This document shows positions 8,292 through 17,395 of a DNA stretch of 64,000 bases, one piece after another. How positions within the stretch are numbered: the stretch's first letter is position 1; every line of letters starts with the position of its first letter. The position numbers and the translations under genes are program-made. Origin of the DNA: Klenkia marina (GTDB lineage: Bacteria; Actinomycetota; Actinomycetes; Mycobacteriales; Geodermatophilaceae); the NCBI RefSeq assembly GCF_900101025.1, contig NZ_FMUH01000002.1, forward strand, positions 62,001 to 126,000. The letters run 5' to 3'. The notes under the pieces are model-generated. The model did not search any database. It was not told where the DNA came from and was given only the letters and a program-made list of their open reading frames with translations.

Positions 8292-9254
8292 ATGGCGACG
8301 GTCACCACGCCCGACGCGCCACCGGCCAGCTCGCCGTCCCGGGCCCGCACCCGGGTGCCCCGGCGCCGTCCAGGCCAGCGGGTGCGCCAGCGGCGCCGGC
8401 TGGGCGCCCTGTACGCCTCCCCGACCGCCCTGTTCCTGCTGGTCTTCTTCGTGGTGCCGGTGATCCTGGTGCTGCGGATGTCGGCCTCGGACTGGAGCCT
8501 GTTCGTCGGCGACCGCGGGGCCAACTTCCCGACCAACTTCGGCGAGGCGGTCGACGACCGGCTGTTCTGGCCGGCCATCCGCTTCACCCTGACCTACACC
8601 GCGATCACCACCGTGATCCTGCTGGCGCTGGCCCTCGGGCTGGCCCTCGTGGTGCAGGAGTCCGGGCGCTGGTCGGCGTTCGTGCGGACGTCGTTCCTGG
8701 TGCCCAGCGCCCTGGGCCTGGCCTCGGCCTCCCTGCTGTTCTACGGGCTGTACTCCCCGCAGTCGAGCCCGATCAGCGCGTTCCTGGAGTGGATCGGGGT
8801 CATCGACACCCCGGTGTCCTTCCTCGGCACGCCCGGCGCCGCGCTGTGGTCCACCGTCGCGCTGGTGGTCTGGCGGTTCGCCGGCTTCTACATGCTGCTG
8901 CTCCTGGTCGGCCTGCAGGCCATCCCCGGCGACGTCTTCGAGGCCGCCCGGATGGACGGCGCGAGCCGGTTCCAGACCTTCCGGTCGATCACGCTGCCGC
9001 TGCTCAAGCCCTCGCTGGCACTGTCGACGATCCTCTGCGTCACCGGGTCGCTGCTGGCCTTCGACCAGTTCTACGTGCTGACCAAGGGCGGGCCGGACAA
9101 CAGCACCGTCACCATCGTCCAGCTCGTCTACAGCATGGCCTTCCAGGGCCAGAACGACCTGGGCCGCGCCGCGGCCCTGTCCATCATCGTGCTGGGCGGG
9201 CTGCTGGTGCTCAACGCACTGCAGTTCCTCGGCCTCCGCGGCGACCGGGACTGA
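8292..9254 (+). CDS. sugar ABC transporter permease (MalF/UgpA type)
   Basis: A 320-residue inner-membrane permease with six predicted helices after a basic N-terminal region. The first is YASPTALFLLVFFVVPVILVL, near residue 40. The cytoplasmic EAA-type loop (VFEAARMDGASRFQTFRSITLPLL, given here across about residues 217-240) contacts the ATPase. AGGAGG lies six bases before the ATG. It follows the binding-protein gene and is followed after five bases by the partner permease. It is membrane subunit one of the importer predicted to take up arabinose-containing sugars. Confidence 0.92.
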   Translation: MATVTTPDAPPASSPSRARTRVPRRRPGQRVRQRRRLGALYASPTALFLLVFFVVPVILVLRMSASDWSLFVGDRGANFPTNFGEAVDDRLFWPAIRFTLTYTAITTVILLALALGLALVVQESGRWSAFVRTSFLVPSALGLASASLLFYGLYSPQSSPISAFLEWIGVIDTPVSFLGTPGAALWSTVALVVWRFAGFYMLLLLVGLQAIPGDVFEAARMDGASRFQTFRSITLPLLKPSLALSTILCVTGSLLAFDQFYVLTKGGPDNSTVTIVQLVYSMAFQGQNDLGRAAALSIIVLGGLLVLNALQFLGLRGDRD

Positions 9255-9259
9255 GCCCC

Positions 9260-10177
9260 ATGACCACCACACCTGCCGCCCAGGCGGCGCCCCTGACCGC
9301 CGGCGCCGACCCGGCCACCACCCCCTCGGCCCGCACCCTGGGGCCGCGTCGCCGGCCCGGTCGGCGCGGGCTGGCCACCATGGGTCAGCGCACCTTCACC
9401 GGTGCCCTCGCCCTGCTGTTCCTGTTCCCGATGGTCTGGGCCGCGGTGGCCTCGGTGTCGCCGAAGGGCGGCACCAACCAGACCGACGGCATCGGGCTGG
9501 GCAACTACCGCACGCTGGTGGACTACCAGGCCGGCATCTGGCAGTACCTGGCCAACTCGGCCTTCGTCTCGCTGCTGACCGTGGTGCTGACCCTGACCGT
9601 CTCGTTGCTGGGCGGGTACGCCTTCGCCCGGTTCGACTTCCCCGGCAAGAACCTGCTGTTCCTGGGCACGCTGGCGATCCTCATGGTCCCGTACGCGACC
9701 CTGCTGATCCCGCTCTACGTGCTGCTCAACGACCTCGGGCTGCAGAACTCGTTGGTCGGGCTGGCGCTCGTGCTGACCATGTTCCAGCTGCCGTTCGCGA
9801 CCTTCATGATGCGCATCTCGTTCGAGGCCGTCCCGAAGGAGCTCGAGGAGGCGGCCATGGTCGACGGCTGCGGCACCTTCCGCGCCCTGGTCATGGTGCT
9901 GCTGCCCGCGGTGCGCGCCGGGCTGGTCACCGTCGGCCTCTTCGCGTTCCTGGCGGCCTGGAACGACTTCATCACCCCGCTGATCCTCATCAGCGACTCC
10001 TCGAAGGTCCCGCTGCCGCTGGCGGTGGCCAACCTGCGGGGCCAGACCCAGGGCATCGTCGACTTCGGCGCCACGGAGGCCGGCGTCGTCGTCCTCGCGC
10101 TGCCCTGCGTCCTCATCTTCCTCATGCTGCAGCGCCACTACGTGCGCGGCTTCATGTCCGGCGCACTCAAGGGATGA
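9260..10177 (+). CDS. carbohydrate ABC transporter permease (MalG/UgpE type)
   Basis: A 305-residue permease with a basic, proline-rich N-terminus and six helices. The EAA loop (VPKELEEAAMVDGCGTF, about residues 190-206) is the ATPase docking site, and the AAWNDFITPLILI segment is characteristic of CUT1 second permeases. The ATG at 9260 is five bases after the previous stop. Its 3' end overlaps the start of the GH127 gene by four bases, so uptake and hydrolysis are translationally coupled. Confidence 0.92.
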   Translation: MTTTPAAQAAPLTAGADPATTPSARTLGPRRRPGRRGLATMGQRTFTGALALLFLFPMVWAAVASVSPKGGTNQTDGIGLGNYRTLVDYQAGIWQYLANSAFVSLLTVVLTLTVSLLGGYAFARFDFPGKNLLFLGTLAILMVPYATLLIPLYVLLNDLGLQNSLVGLALVLTMFQLPFATFMMRISFEAVPKELEEAAMVDGCGTFRALVMVLLPAVRAGLVTVGLFAFLAAWNDFITPLILISDSSKVPLPLAVANLRGQTQGIVDFGATEAGVVVLALPCVLIFLMLQRHYVRGFMSGALKG

Positions 10178-12138
10178 CCGTGACCACCACGACCGACCGC
10201 ACCGCCCCCTCGTCCACCGGTGCCGCCGTGAACCCGCCGGCGGCACCGGTGGTCCCCAGCCTGTCGCGGCTGCGGCCCCTGGGCATAGGGGAGGTCACCA
10301 TCACCGGTGGCCCCTGGGCCACCCGGCAGGCCACCAACGCCGCCGCCACCCTGGGCCACGTCGAGCACTGGCTCGAGCGCGAGGGCTGGCTGGGCAACTT
10401 CGACGCCACCGCCGCGGGTGCCTCCGGCGCCGACCGGGCCGGCCGCGAGTTCTCCGACAGCGAGACCTACAAGCTGCTGGAGGCCATGGCCTGGGAGCAC
10501 GGTCGCAGCGGCGATCCCGAGCTCGACGCCCGGCTGCGGGCGATCGTGGCCCGGGTGGCCGCCGCCCAGCAGCCCGACGGGTACCTGAGCACCGCCTTCG
10601 GGCGCCCGGGGACCCCCGAGCGGTGGAGCGACCTGGAGTGGGGCCACGAGCTGTACTGCCTGGGCCACCTGTTCCAGGCCGGCGTCGCCCGGGCCCGCAC
10701 CGCGGGACCGGATGAGCTGCTGGAGGTGTGCACCCGGGCTGCGGACCTGGTCTGCGAGGTCTTCGGGCCGCAGGGCATCCCGTCGGTCTGCGGGCACCCG
10801 GAGATCGAGCCGGCCCTGGTCGAGCTGTACCGGGTCACCGGTCAGCGCCGCTACCTCGAGCAGGCCCGGCTGTTCCTGGAGCGCCGGGGGCACCAGGTGC
10901 TCGCCGAGGTCGAGTTCGGCCGCGCCTACTTCCAGGACGACGTCCCGATCCGCGAGGCCGACGTGCTGCGCGGGCACGCCGTGCGGGCCACCTACCTGTC
11001 CTCCGGCGCGGTCGACCTGGCCGCCGAGACCGGCGACGAGGAGCTGCTGGCCGCGGTCGTGCGCCAGTGGGAGGCCACCGTCGCCCGGCGCACCTACCTC
11101 ACCGGCGGCATGGGATCCCGGCACCAGGACGAGGCCTTCGGCGAGGACTTCGTGCTGCCCCCCGACCGCGCCTACTCCGAGACCTGCGCCGGCGTCGGGT
11201 CGGTCCAGCTCGCGTGGCGGTTGCTGCTGGCCCGCGGCGAGGCGCGGTACGCCGACCTGGTCGAGCGCACCCTCTACAACGTCGTGGACGCCGGCCCCTC
11301 GGCCTCGGGCACCGCGTTCTTCTACACCAACACCCTGCACCAGCGGGTGCTGGGCACCGTCCCCGACGCCGACCACGCCGTGCCGCGGGCGGCCTCCTCG
11401 CTGCGCGCGCCGTGGTTCGCCGTCTCCTGCTGCCCCACCAACGTCGCCCGCACCTTCGCCAGCCTGCAGACCCTGGTGGCCACGGCCGACGAGGACGGGG
11501 TGCAGGTGCACCAGTACGCCCCGGCCACGATCGCCACCGACCTGCCGGCCGGTCGGCTCGAGCTGCGGGTGGTCACCGACTACCCGCACACCGGGCGGGT
11601 CGAGGTCGTGGTCGAGCGGGCTCCGGCGGACCCGGTGGCGGTGACGCTGCGGGTGCCCGGCTGGGCGACCGGCGCCACGCTCACCGACGGCGAGGACGTC
11701 CGGGAGGCGGCGCCGGGGTCGGTCACCACCACCCGGGCGTTCACCACCGGCGAGGTACTCGTGCTCGACCTGCCGCTCCAGCCGCGGTTCACCGCCGCCG
11801 ACCCCCGGGTCGACGCGGTGCGCGGCACGCTGGCCGTGGAGCGCGGGCCCCAGGTGCTGTGCGTGGAGTCGGTGGACCTGCCGGGGGAGCGCCACGTCGA
11901 CGACCTGGTGCTCGACCCGACCCGGGCACCCGAGGACGTCGAGGGCGGGGTCCGGGTGCACGGCTGGCTGCGGCAGCAGGCCGACCCGGCCTGGCCCTAC
12001 GGCGAGCCGACGCCGGGTGGTGCCGCGGGCGAGCAGGTCTCCGTGCTGCTGCACCCCTACGCGGACTGGGCCGAGCGCGGCCCGTCGACGATGCGGGTCT
12101 TCCTCCCCGTGCCCGGCGCGCCCTCCGCCGCGTCGTGA
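10174..12138 (+). CDS. GH127 family glycoside hydrolase, probable beta-L-arabinofuranosidase
   Basis: A 654-residue enzyme of the GH127 (HypBA1) family, which removes beta-L-arabinofuranose from plant hydroxyproline-rich glycoproteins and related glycans. The family uses a Zn-bound cysteine nucleophile. Here the Zn ligands and catalytic pair are visible as ETC (Glu336, Cys338) and SCCPTN (Cys419, Cys420), matching the Glu338/Cys340/Cys417/Cys418 pattern of HypBA1. The N-terminal part has the HVEHWLEREGWLGNF segment and the (alpha/alpha)6 barrel, followed by beta domains. No signal peptide is present, so hydrolysis is cytoplasmic after import by the upstream transporter. Start and stop overlap both neighbours by four bases. 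Confidence 0.9.
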   Translation: MTVTTTTDRTAPSSTGAAVNPPAAPVVPSLSRLRPLGIGEVTITGGPWATRQATNAAATLGHVEHWLEREGWLGNFDATAAGASGADRAGREFSDSETYKLLEAMAWEHGRSGDPELDARLRAIVARVAAAQQPDGYLSTAFGRPGTPERWSDLEWGHELYCLGHLFQAGVARARTAGPDELLEVCTRAADLVCEVFGPQGIPSVCGHPEIEPALVELYRVTGQRRYLEQARLFLERRGHQVLAEVEFGRAYFQDDVPIREADVLRGHAVRATYLSSGAVDLAAETGDEELLAAVVRQWEATVARRTYLTGGMGSRHQDEAFGEDFVLPPDRAYSETCAGVGSVQLAWRLLLARGEARYADLVERTLYNVVDAGPSASGTAFFYTNTLHQRVLGTVPDADHAVPRAASSLRAPWFAVSCCPTNVARTFASLQTLVATADEDGVQVHQYAPATIATDLPAGRLELRVVTDYPHTGRVEVVVERAPADPVAVTLRVPGWATGATLTDGEDVREAAPGSVTTTRAFTTGEVLVLDLPLQPRFTAADPRVDAVRGTLAVERGPQVLCVESVDLPGERHVDDLVLDPTRAPEDVEGGVRVHGWLRQQADPAWPYGEPTPGGAAGEQVSVLLHPYADWAERGPSTMRVFLPVPGAPSAAS

Positions 12139-13286
12139 GCGCCGTGCCGCACGAGGACCCGCCGGTCATCTTCGACGTGGCCCGCCGCGCCGGCGTCTCG
12201 TACCAGACCGTCTCGCGGGTGGTGAACGGCTCGGGCCCGGTCCGGGAGAGCACCCGGGCCCGGGTCGAGGCCGCGATCGCCTCGCTGGGCTGGGTGCCCG
12301 ACGAGGCCGCGCAGCAGCTCAGCCGCAAGCGGGCGGCGGCGGCCGCCCGGCCCGAGGTCGCCGCACTGGTGGGCGGGTCCGCGTCCGGCAGCCCCTCCGG
12401 GGTCGCCCGGCGCGACGGTGTCCACCCTCCGGCCACCGTGCTCGTCACCGGGGGCAGCGGCAAGCTCGGCCGCGCGGTGGTGGACCACCTGGTGTCCGAC
12501 GGGTACCGGGTCGCGGTGGTCGACCTGCGGGCGCCCCACCGGGACGACGTCCCCTGGACCCGGGCCGACCTCACCGACCCCGGCCAGGCCCTCGAGGTGC
12601 TCTCGGGCATCGACGACCGCTGGTCGCGGCCCGACGCCCTCGTGCACCTGGCCGCGGTGCCGGCGCCGGGCCAGCTGCCCGACGCGACCCTGTTCGCCTC
12701 GAACATCACCACCACCTACAACGTGTTCGCCGCGGCCCGGCGGGTCGGCATCACCGACGTCGTGTGGGCCTCCAGCGAGACGGTGCTGGGGCTGCCGCTC
12801 GCCGTGCCGCCGCCGTCGTTCCCCCTCGACGAGGAGACCGGGCCCACCCCGACCACGTCGTACTCGCTGTCCAAGACGCTGGAGGAGGAGATGGCCCGGC
12901 AGTTCGCCGGCTGGATGCCCGGCTCCTCGTTCATCGGTCTGCGGCTGTCGAACGTGATGGCGGTGGAGGACTACGCCGCGTTCCCCGGCTTCGACGCCGA
13001 CCCGGCCCTGCGCCGCTGGAACGGGTGGAGCTACATCGACGCGCGGGACGCCGCCCGCGCCGTCGCCGCCGGGTTGACCCACCCGGTCGACGGTGCGGAG
13101 CTGTTCGTCGTCGCGAACGCCGACACGGTCATGGGCCGCAGCACCGCCGAGCTGGCCGAGCTCGAGTTCCCCGGCGTCCCGGTCCGGGTGCCGCTGGCCG
13201 AGCACACCGCGCTCATGAGCACCGCCAAGGCCGAGCGCCTGCTGGGCTGGCGCCCGGTGCACACCTGGCGCGACGAGGTCGGGTGA
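12135..13286 (+). CDS. fusion of a LacI-type DNA-binding head to an NAD-dependent epimerase/dehydratase
   Basis: One uninterrupted 383-residue frame begins at a GTG that overlaps the GH127 stop (GTGA). Residues about 9-60 are a full LacI head: IFDVARRAGVSYQTVSRVVN, then the recognition/hinge region ending in GWVPDEAAQQLSRK. A roughly 35-residue Ala/Gly/Arg linker leads to an extended short-chain dehydrogenase. That part has the NAD motif TGGSGKLG (about 104-111), HLAAVPAPG, and the catalytic YSLSK (Tyr-x-x-x-Lys, near 241). The substrate-binding half ends near LLGWRPVHTWRDE. The sensor domain normally attached to a LacI head is replaced by an enzyme. The SDR part resembles sugar epimerases or uronate dehydrogenases. 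It may be a repressor that reads NAD or a nucleotide sugar, or an enzyme with a leftover head. An internal GTG near the SDR start lacks a ribosome site. Confidence 0.85.
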   Translation: MSAVPHEDPPVIFDVARRAGVSYQTVSRVVNGSGPVRESTRARVEAAIASLGWVPDEAAQQLSRKRAAAAARPEVAALVGGSASGSPSGVARRDGVHPPATVLVTGGSGKLGRAVVDHLVSDGYRVAVVDLRAPHRDDVPWTRADLTDPGQALEVLSGIDDRWSRPDALVHLAAVPAPGQLPDATLFASNITTTYNVFAAARRVGITDVVWASSETVLGLPLAVPPPSFPLDEETGPTPTTSYSLSKTLEEEMARQFAGWMPGSSFIGLRLSNVMAVEDYAAFPGFDADPALRRWNGWSYIDARDAARAVAAGLTHPVDGAELFVVANADTVMGRSTAELAELEFPGVPVRVPLAEHTALMSTAKAERLLGWRPVHTWRDEVG

Positions 13287-13290
13287 GGCC

Positions 13291-14679
13291 TCACTGACCG
13301 TCGGTGCGGCCCCGGACCTCGGCGTAGCGCTCGCGGACGGCGGGCGTCGGGTCGGCCTCGACCGTGCGGGTGCCGGCGGCCGCCCACGAGGGCAGCTCGC
13401 CGCCCAGCACCCAGGCCGCCTGCCGGGCGGCGCCGCCGGCGACCGCCTCACCGGGCTCGGGGACGACGACCGGCCGGCCGAACACCGCCGGGGCGATCTC
13501 CTGCACCGCCCGCGACCGTGCGGCCCCGCCGACCAGCAGCACCCGCTCGACGACGGCGCCCTGGGCGAGGAGGGCGTCGATGCCGTCGGCCAGGCCGCAG
13601 AGCATGCCCTCCACGGCGGCCCGGGCCCAGTGCCCGGCGGTCGAGGTCCGCAGGGTGAGGCCGTGCACCGAGCCGGTGGCGTGCGGCAGGTCCGGCGTCC
13701 GCTCGCCCTCCAGGTAGGGCACGAGCACCAGCCCGTCGGCGCCGGCGGGGGCGCTGAGGGCCAGCTCGGCGAGCTCGTCCAGGGACACCCGCAGCATCGC
13801 GGCGGCGGCGTCGAGCACCCGGGCGGCGTTGAGGGTGCAGACCAGCGGCAGGAACCGTCCGGTGGCGTCGGCGAACCCCGCGACGGTGCCGGTGGGGTCG
13901 CCGGCCGGGACGTCGGACACCGCGGTGACCACGCCCGACGTCCCCAGCGACACGGCGACGTCGCCGGGCCCCGCCCCCAGCCCGAGTGCCGCGGCAGCGT
14001 TGTCGCCGGCGCCGGGGCCCAGCAGCACGTCACCGGCCCGGCCGACCACCTCGGCGGGCCCGGCCACCCGCGGGACGACCGGCGAGCGGCCGCGCAGCGC
14101 GAGCTCGAGCAGGTCGCGGCGGTACTCACCGGTGGGCGCCGACCAGTAGGCGGTGCCGCTGGCGTCGGACCGGTCCGTCACCAGGGATTCCAGGCCGCGC
14201 GACCCGGCCAGCCGCCAGGTCAGCCAGTCGTGCGGCAGGCACACGGCGGCGGTGCGGTCGGCGTGGTCGGGCTCGTGGTCGGCCAGCCAGCGCAGCTTCG
14301 ACGCGGTGAACGAGGCGACCGGGACGATGCCCACCGCGTCGGCCCAGGCCTGCCCGCCGCCCAGCTCGGTCACCAGGTCGGCGGCGGCCCCGGCCGAGCG
14401 GGTGTCGTTCCACAGCAGCGCCGGGCGCACGACCTCGCCGGCGTCGTCGAGGCAGACCATGCCGTGCTGCTGGCCGCCGACGCTCAGCGCGGCGACGTCG
14501 TCGAGCCCGCCGGCCGCGGCCACCGCCTCGTCGAGCGCGGCGCCCCAGGCGCGCGGGTGCACCTCGGTGCCCTCGGGGTGCGCGGCCCGGCCCTCGCGGA
14601 CCAGTGCCCCGGTCTCGGCGTCGCGGACGACGACCTTGCAGGACTGGGTCGAGCTGTCCACACCGGCGACGAACGGCAC
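13291..14679 (-). CDS. xylB: xylulokinase
   Basis: A 462-residue FGGY-family kinase that phosphorylates D-xylulose to xylulose 5-phosphate with ATP. The ATPase-fold start is [13 protein letters not shown] (residues 6-18), GGQQHG and LLWNDTR lie in the N-terminal half, and the second lobe carries SLGTSGVV and the adenosine region [16 protein letters not shown] lies before the GTG start. It is divergent from the ROK regulator xylR and xylose isomerase xylA across a 71-base spacer, so the three genes form a xylose regulon. Its 3' end faces the LacI-epimerase gene across four bases. Confidence 0.92.
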   Translation of the reverse strand: MPFVAGVDSSTQSCKVVVRDAETGALVREGRAAHPEGTEVHPRAWGAALDEAVAAAGGLDDVAALSVGGQQHGMVCLDDAGEVVRPALLWNDTRSAGAAADLVTELGGGQAWADAVGIVPVASFTASKLRWLADHEPDHADRTAAVCLPHDWLTWRLAGSRGLESLVTDRSDASGTAYWSAPTGEYRRDLLELALRGRSPVVPRVAGPAEVVGRAGDVLLGPGAGDNAAAALGLGAGPGDVAVSLGTSGVVTAVSDVPAGDPTGTVAGFADATGRFLPLVCTLNAARVLDAAAAMLRVSLDELAELALSAPAGADGLVLVPYLEGERTPDLPHATGSVHGLTLRTSTAGHWARAAVEGMLCGLADGIDALLAQGAVVERVLLVGGAARSRAVQEIAPAVFGRPVVVPEPGEAVAGGAARQAAWVLGGELPSWAAAGTRTVEADPTPAVRERYAEVRGRTDGQ

Positions 14680-14691
14680 GGGGACCTCCTG

Positions 14692-14719
14692 TTGACGAGG
14701 GAGCGTGATCCAGACAATA
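14692..14719 (+). promoter_or_regulatory. candidate promoter of the ROK regulator and xylA
   Basis: TTGACG at 14692-14697 is a good -35 box; the best -10 options are GACAAT (14713-14718) or ACAATA (14714-14719), with a short spacer of 15-16 bases. The xylB Shine-Dalgarno lies in the same 71-base divergent spacer. A ROK operator should also be here, but I cannot assign it firmly. Confidence 0.4.
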
Positions 14720-14750
14720 GTGCAGAGACCGAACGAATGGGAGTGGTCGA

Positions 14751-15935
14751 GTGCAGACGCAGGGGCAGGTGCGCAGCGCGAACCTCGCCGCCGTCCTCGC
14801 CTGCCTGCGCGACGGCGGCCCCCGCAGCCGTGCCCGGCTGGCCGCAGACACCGGGTTGACCAAGGCCACGGTGTCCAGCCTGGTCGCCGAGCTGGTCGAG
14901 CGCGGGCTGGTGGTCGAGGGAGCCCTCGTGCGCCCGGGCTCGGTGGGTCGACCGAGCACCCTGGTCGAGCTGGACGGGCGGGGGTTCTGCGGCATCGGGG
15001 TCGAGGTCAACGTCGACTACCTGGCCGCGCTCGCCCTCGACCCCACCGGCACCGTGCGCCGGGAGACCCGCCTGGCCCTCGACGTCGCCGCCCTCGCCCC
15101 CGCCGAGGTGCTGGCCCGGGCCTCGGCCCTGGTCTCGGAGGTCCGCGCGGGCCAGGGCGCGGCGGCCGTCGGGCTGACCGTCGCGGTGCCCGGCCAGGTG
15201 CAGGGCGCCGTCGTCCGCACCGCCCCCAACCTGCCCCGCTGGGTCGGGACGGACGTCGCCGCCGGGTTCGCCGACCAGGGCCTGCCGGTCACGGTGGCCA
15301 ACGACGCCGACCTCTCGGCGCTGGCCGAGGTGTCCGCCGGTCCGCACGCGCACGTCGCCGACCTGGTCTACCTGACCGGAGAGGTCGGCGTCGGCGGCGG
15401 CGTGGTCACCGGCGGGCAGCTGCTGCGCGGCAGCACCGGGGTCGGCGGCGAGGTCGGGCACCTGGCGCTGACCCCCGGCGACGCCGTCTGCGGCTGCGGG
15501 CGCACGGGCTGCTGGGAGACCGTCGTCGGGCTGGCCGCGTTGCTGCGCGCCGCCGCGGACCCCGGGGACCCGCTGCGCGACCCCGGCCGCGACCTGGAGG
15601 ACCGCCTCGCCGAGGTGGTCGCCCGCGCCCGCGCCGGCGACGCCCGCACGCTGGAGGCCCTCGCCGGCATCGGCACCGGGCTGGGTGTCGGCGCCGCCGT
15701 CCTGGTCGCCCTGTTCGACCCCGCCGTCGTCGTCCTCGGTGGGTACTTCGCCGAGGTCGGCGAGTTCCTGCTCGACCCGCTGCGGGCCGCTCTGGCCCAG
15801 CGGGTCGAGGACGCCGACCGGGTGGTCCTGTCCACCCTCGGCTTCACCGCAGCCGTCCGGGGCGGCGCGCACGTCGCGCTGCAGCCGGTGTTCGACAACC
15901 CCACGTCCGTCCCCCTGCTGGAGGCTCCCGCATGA
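14751..15935 (+). CDS. xylR: ROK-family transcriptional regulator, probable xylose repressor
   Basis: A 394-residue NagC/XylR-type protein. Residues about 8-65 form a winged helix ([20 protein letters not shown]). The ROK sugar-binding/kinase-like fold follows, with the Zn motif [10 protein letters not shown] (about residues 245-254) that marks the repressor branch. It starts at a GTG after GGGAGTGG and its stop overlaps the xylA ATG by four bases. Placed between xylB and xylA, it is most likely the xylose-responsive repressor of both; that is inferred from context, since ROK repressors vary in ligand. Confidence 0.88.
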   Translation: MQTQGQVRSANLAAVLACLRDGGPRSRARLAADTGLTKATVSSLVAELVERGLVVEGALVRPGSVGRPSTLVELDGRGFCGIGVEVNVDYLAALALDPTGTVRRETRLALDVAALAPAEVLARASALVSEVRAGQGAAAVGLTVAVPGQVQGAVVRTAPNLPRWVGTDVAAGFADQGLPVTVANDADLSALAEVSAGPHAHVADLVYLTGEVGVGGGVVTGGQLLRGSTGVGGEVGHLALTPGDAVCGCGRTGCWETVVGLAALLRAAADPGDPLRDPGRDLEDRLAEVVARARAGDARTLEALAGIGTGLGVGAAVLVALFDPAVVVLGGYFAEVGEFLLDPLRAALAQRVEDADRVVLSTLGFTAAVRGGAHVALQPVFDNPTSVPLLEAPA

Positions 15936-17077
15936 CCCGCACCCCCACCCCCGCCGACCGCTTCTCCTTCGGCCTGTGGACCGTCGGCTGGCAGGGCGTC
16001 GACGTGTTCGGCGGCGCCGTGCGCGAGCCGATGGACCCGGTCGAGGCCGTGCACCGCCTCGCCGAGCTGGGCGCCGCCGCCGTCACCTTCCACGACGACG
16101 ACCTCGTGCCCGACGACAGCACCCGCGACGCCGTCCTCGAGCGCTTCAAGGGCGCGCTGACCGAGACCGGCATGGGGGTCGAGATGGCCACGACCAACCT
16201 GTTCGGGCACGCCGTGTTCAAGGACGGCGCGTTCACCGCCAACGACCGCGACGTGCGCCGGTACGCGCTGGCCAAGGCCGCCCGCAACATCGACCTGGCC
16301 GCCGAGCTGGGCGCCACCACCTACGTGTTCTGGGGCGGTCGCGAGGGCGCGGAGTCCGGCGGCGCGAAGGACATCGGCGCCGCGCTCGAGCGCTACAAGG
16401 AGGGCATGGACACCCTCTGCTCCTACGTGAAGGAGCAGGGCTACGACATGCGGTTCGCCATCGAGCCCAAGCCGAACGAGCCCCGCGGCGACATCCTGCT
16501 GCCCACCATCGGGCACGCCCTGGCGCTGATCTCCGAGCTCGAGCACAGCGAGATGGTCGGCCTGAACCCCGAGGTCGGGCACGAGGAGATGGCCGGGCTG
16601 AACTTCGCCGCCGGCATCGCCCAGGCGCTGTGGCACGGCAAGTTGTTCCACGTGGACCTGAACGGCCAGCACGGTCCGCGCTACGACCAGGACCTCCGCT
16701 TCGGCGCCGGCAACCTGCGCGGGGCCTTCTGGACCGTCGACACCCTCGAGACCATGGGCTACGACGGCTACCTGCACTTCGACTACAAGCCCCCGCGCAC
16801 CGAGGACGTCGACGGCGTCTGGGAGTCGGCGCGGGCGTGCATGGCCAACTACCTGGTGCTGAAGGAGAAGGCCGCCGCGTTCCGGGCCGACCCCGAGGTG
16901 CAGGAGGCCCTGGCCGCCTCCCGGGTGGCCGAGCTCTCCCAGCCGACGATCGGTGCGGGCGAGACCCTGGCCGACGTGCGCGCCGAGAGCTTCGACGTCG
17001 AGGCGATGGCCCGCCGCGGCATGGCCTTCGAGCGCCTGGACCAGCTGGCGATGGACCACCTGCTCGGCGTCCGCTGA
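15932..17077 (+). CDS. xylA: xylose isomerase, class I
   Basis: A 381-residue TIM-barrel enzyme converting D-xylose to D-xylulose, of the short actinobacterial class I type. The ring-opening His54 and Asp57 are in TFHDDD, and the metal ligand and catalytic residues Glu178 and Lys180 are in [11 protein letters not shown]. The metal-site region FHVDLNGQ is also intact. Length matches Streptomyces enzymes (about 385-390). It is coupled to xylR by an ATGA overlap and followed by a strong terminator. The product feeds xylulokinase xylB. Confidence 0.96.
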   Translation: MTRTPTPADRFSFGLWTVGWQGVDVFGGAVREPMDPVEAVHRLAELGAAAVTFHDDDLVPDDSTRDAVLERFKGALTETGMGVEMATTNLFGHAVFKDGAFTANDRDVRRYALAKAARNIDLAAELGATTYVFWGGREGAESGGAKDIGAALERYKEGMDTLCSYVKEQGYDMRFAIEPKPNEPRGDILLPTIGHALALISELEHSEMVGLNPEVGHEEMAGLNFAAGIAQALWHGKLFHVDLNGQHGPRYDQDLRFGAGNLRGAFWTVDTLETMGYDGYLHFDYKPPRTEDVDGVWESARACMANYLVLKEKAAAFRADPEVQEALAASRVAELSQPTIGAGETLADVRAESFDVEAMARRGMAFERLDQLAMDHLLGVR

Positions 17078-17091
17078 CCCGTTCCCCCACC

Positions 17092-17152
17092 AGGCGAGGG
17101 AGCCCCTCCACCACGCGCAGGCCGCGATCGTGGTGGAAGGGCTCCCTCGCCT
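17092..17152 (+). terminator. strong terminator after xylA
   Basis: A 24-base stem (17092-17115 with 17129-17152) with a single mismatch and a 13-base loop begins 15 bases after the xylA stop. There is no U tract, as is common in GC-rich actinobacteria. Confidence 0.8.
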
Positions 17153-17172
17153 CGGCGAGGTGGGCGGGCTCC

Positions 17173-17178
17173 TAGGCT
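17173..17178 (+). promoter_or_regulatory. -10 box of a leaderless promoter
   Basis: TAGGCT lies six bases before ATG 17185, so transcription should start at the A of the start codon. No Shine-Dalgarno is present. Confidence 0.5.
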
Positions 17179-17184
17179 GGGCGC

Positions 17185-17385
17185 ATGGCCGAGCCCCGCA
17201 CCCGCAACGCCCGCCGCGAGCGCCTGGTCGGGCTCCTGCTGCTCGGCGTCGCCGTCGTGCTGCTGATCTCCAGCCCCACCTGGTTCTCCCGCGACGAGTC
17301 CGCGGTCGCGATCGCCCAGATCTCCGTCGCGCTGGTGCTCGGCGCGGTCGGCGGGTTCCTGGTCAAGCGCGCCCAGACGCCCTGA
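17185..17385 (+). CDS. small two-helix membrane protein
   Basis: A 66-residue protein with a basic head (RTRNARRERL) and two hydrophobic segments (about 14-30 and 42-58) joined by a short polar loop (SPTWFSRDESA). The C-terminus is short and basic. I do not recognise a family. It sits alone between the xylA terminator and a convergent acyl-CoA dehydrogenase gene, and its start is supported by the TAGGCT box six bases upstream. Confidence 0.6.
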   Translation: MAEPRTRNARRERLVGLLLLGVAVVLLISSPTWFSRDESAVAIAQISVALVLGAVGGFLVKRAQTP

Positions 17386-17395
17386 CCCGGCGGCG

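Noticed and set aside
6765-9272. An 835-codon minus-strand open frame
   Set aside because: It is antisense to the sugar ABC genes, whose protein motifs and ribosome sites are clear. Its residues show the Gly/Val/Glu/His-rich pattern of GC-rich shadows.
12415-12460. A separate epimerase gene starting internally, with the LacI head as an unrelated short gene
   Set aside because: The frame is continuous, there is no stop after the head and no ribosome site before the internal GTG. A single fused product is simpler.
16645-16658. A fourth parS-like sequence, GTTCCACGTGGACC, inside xylA
   Set aside because: It encodes the conserved FHVDLNG active-site segment with ordinary GC-rich codons, so protein constraint explains it. 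I did not count it.
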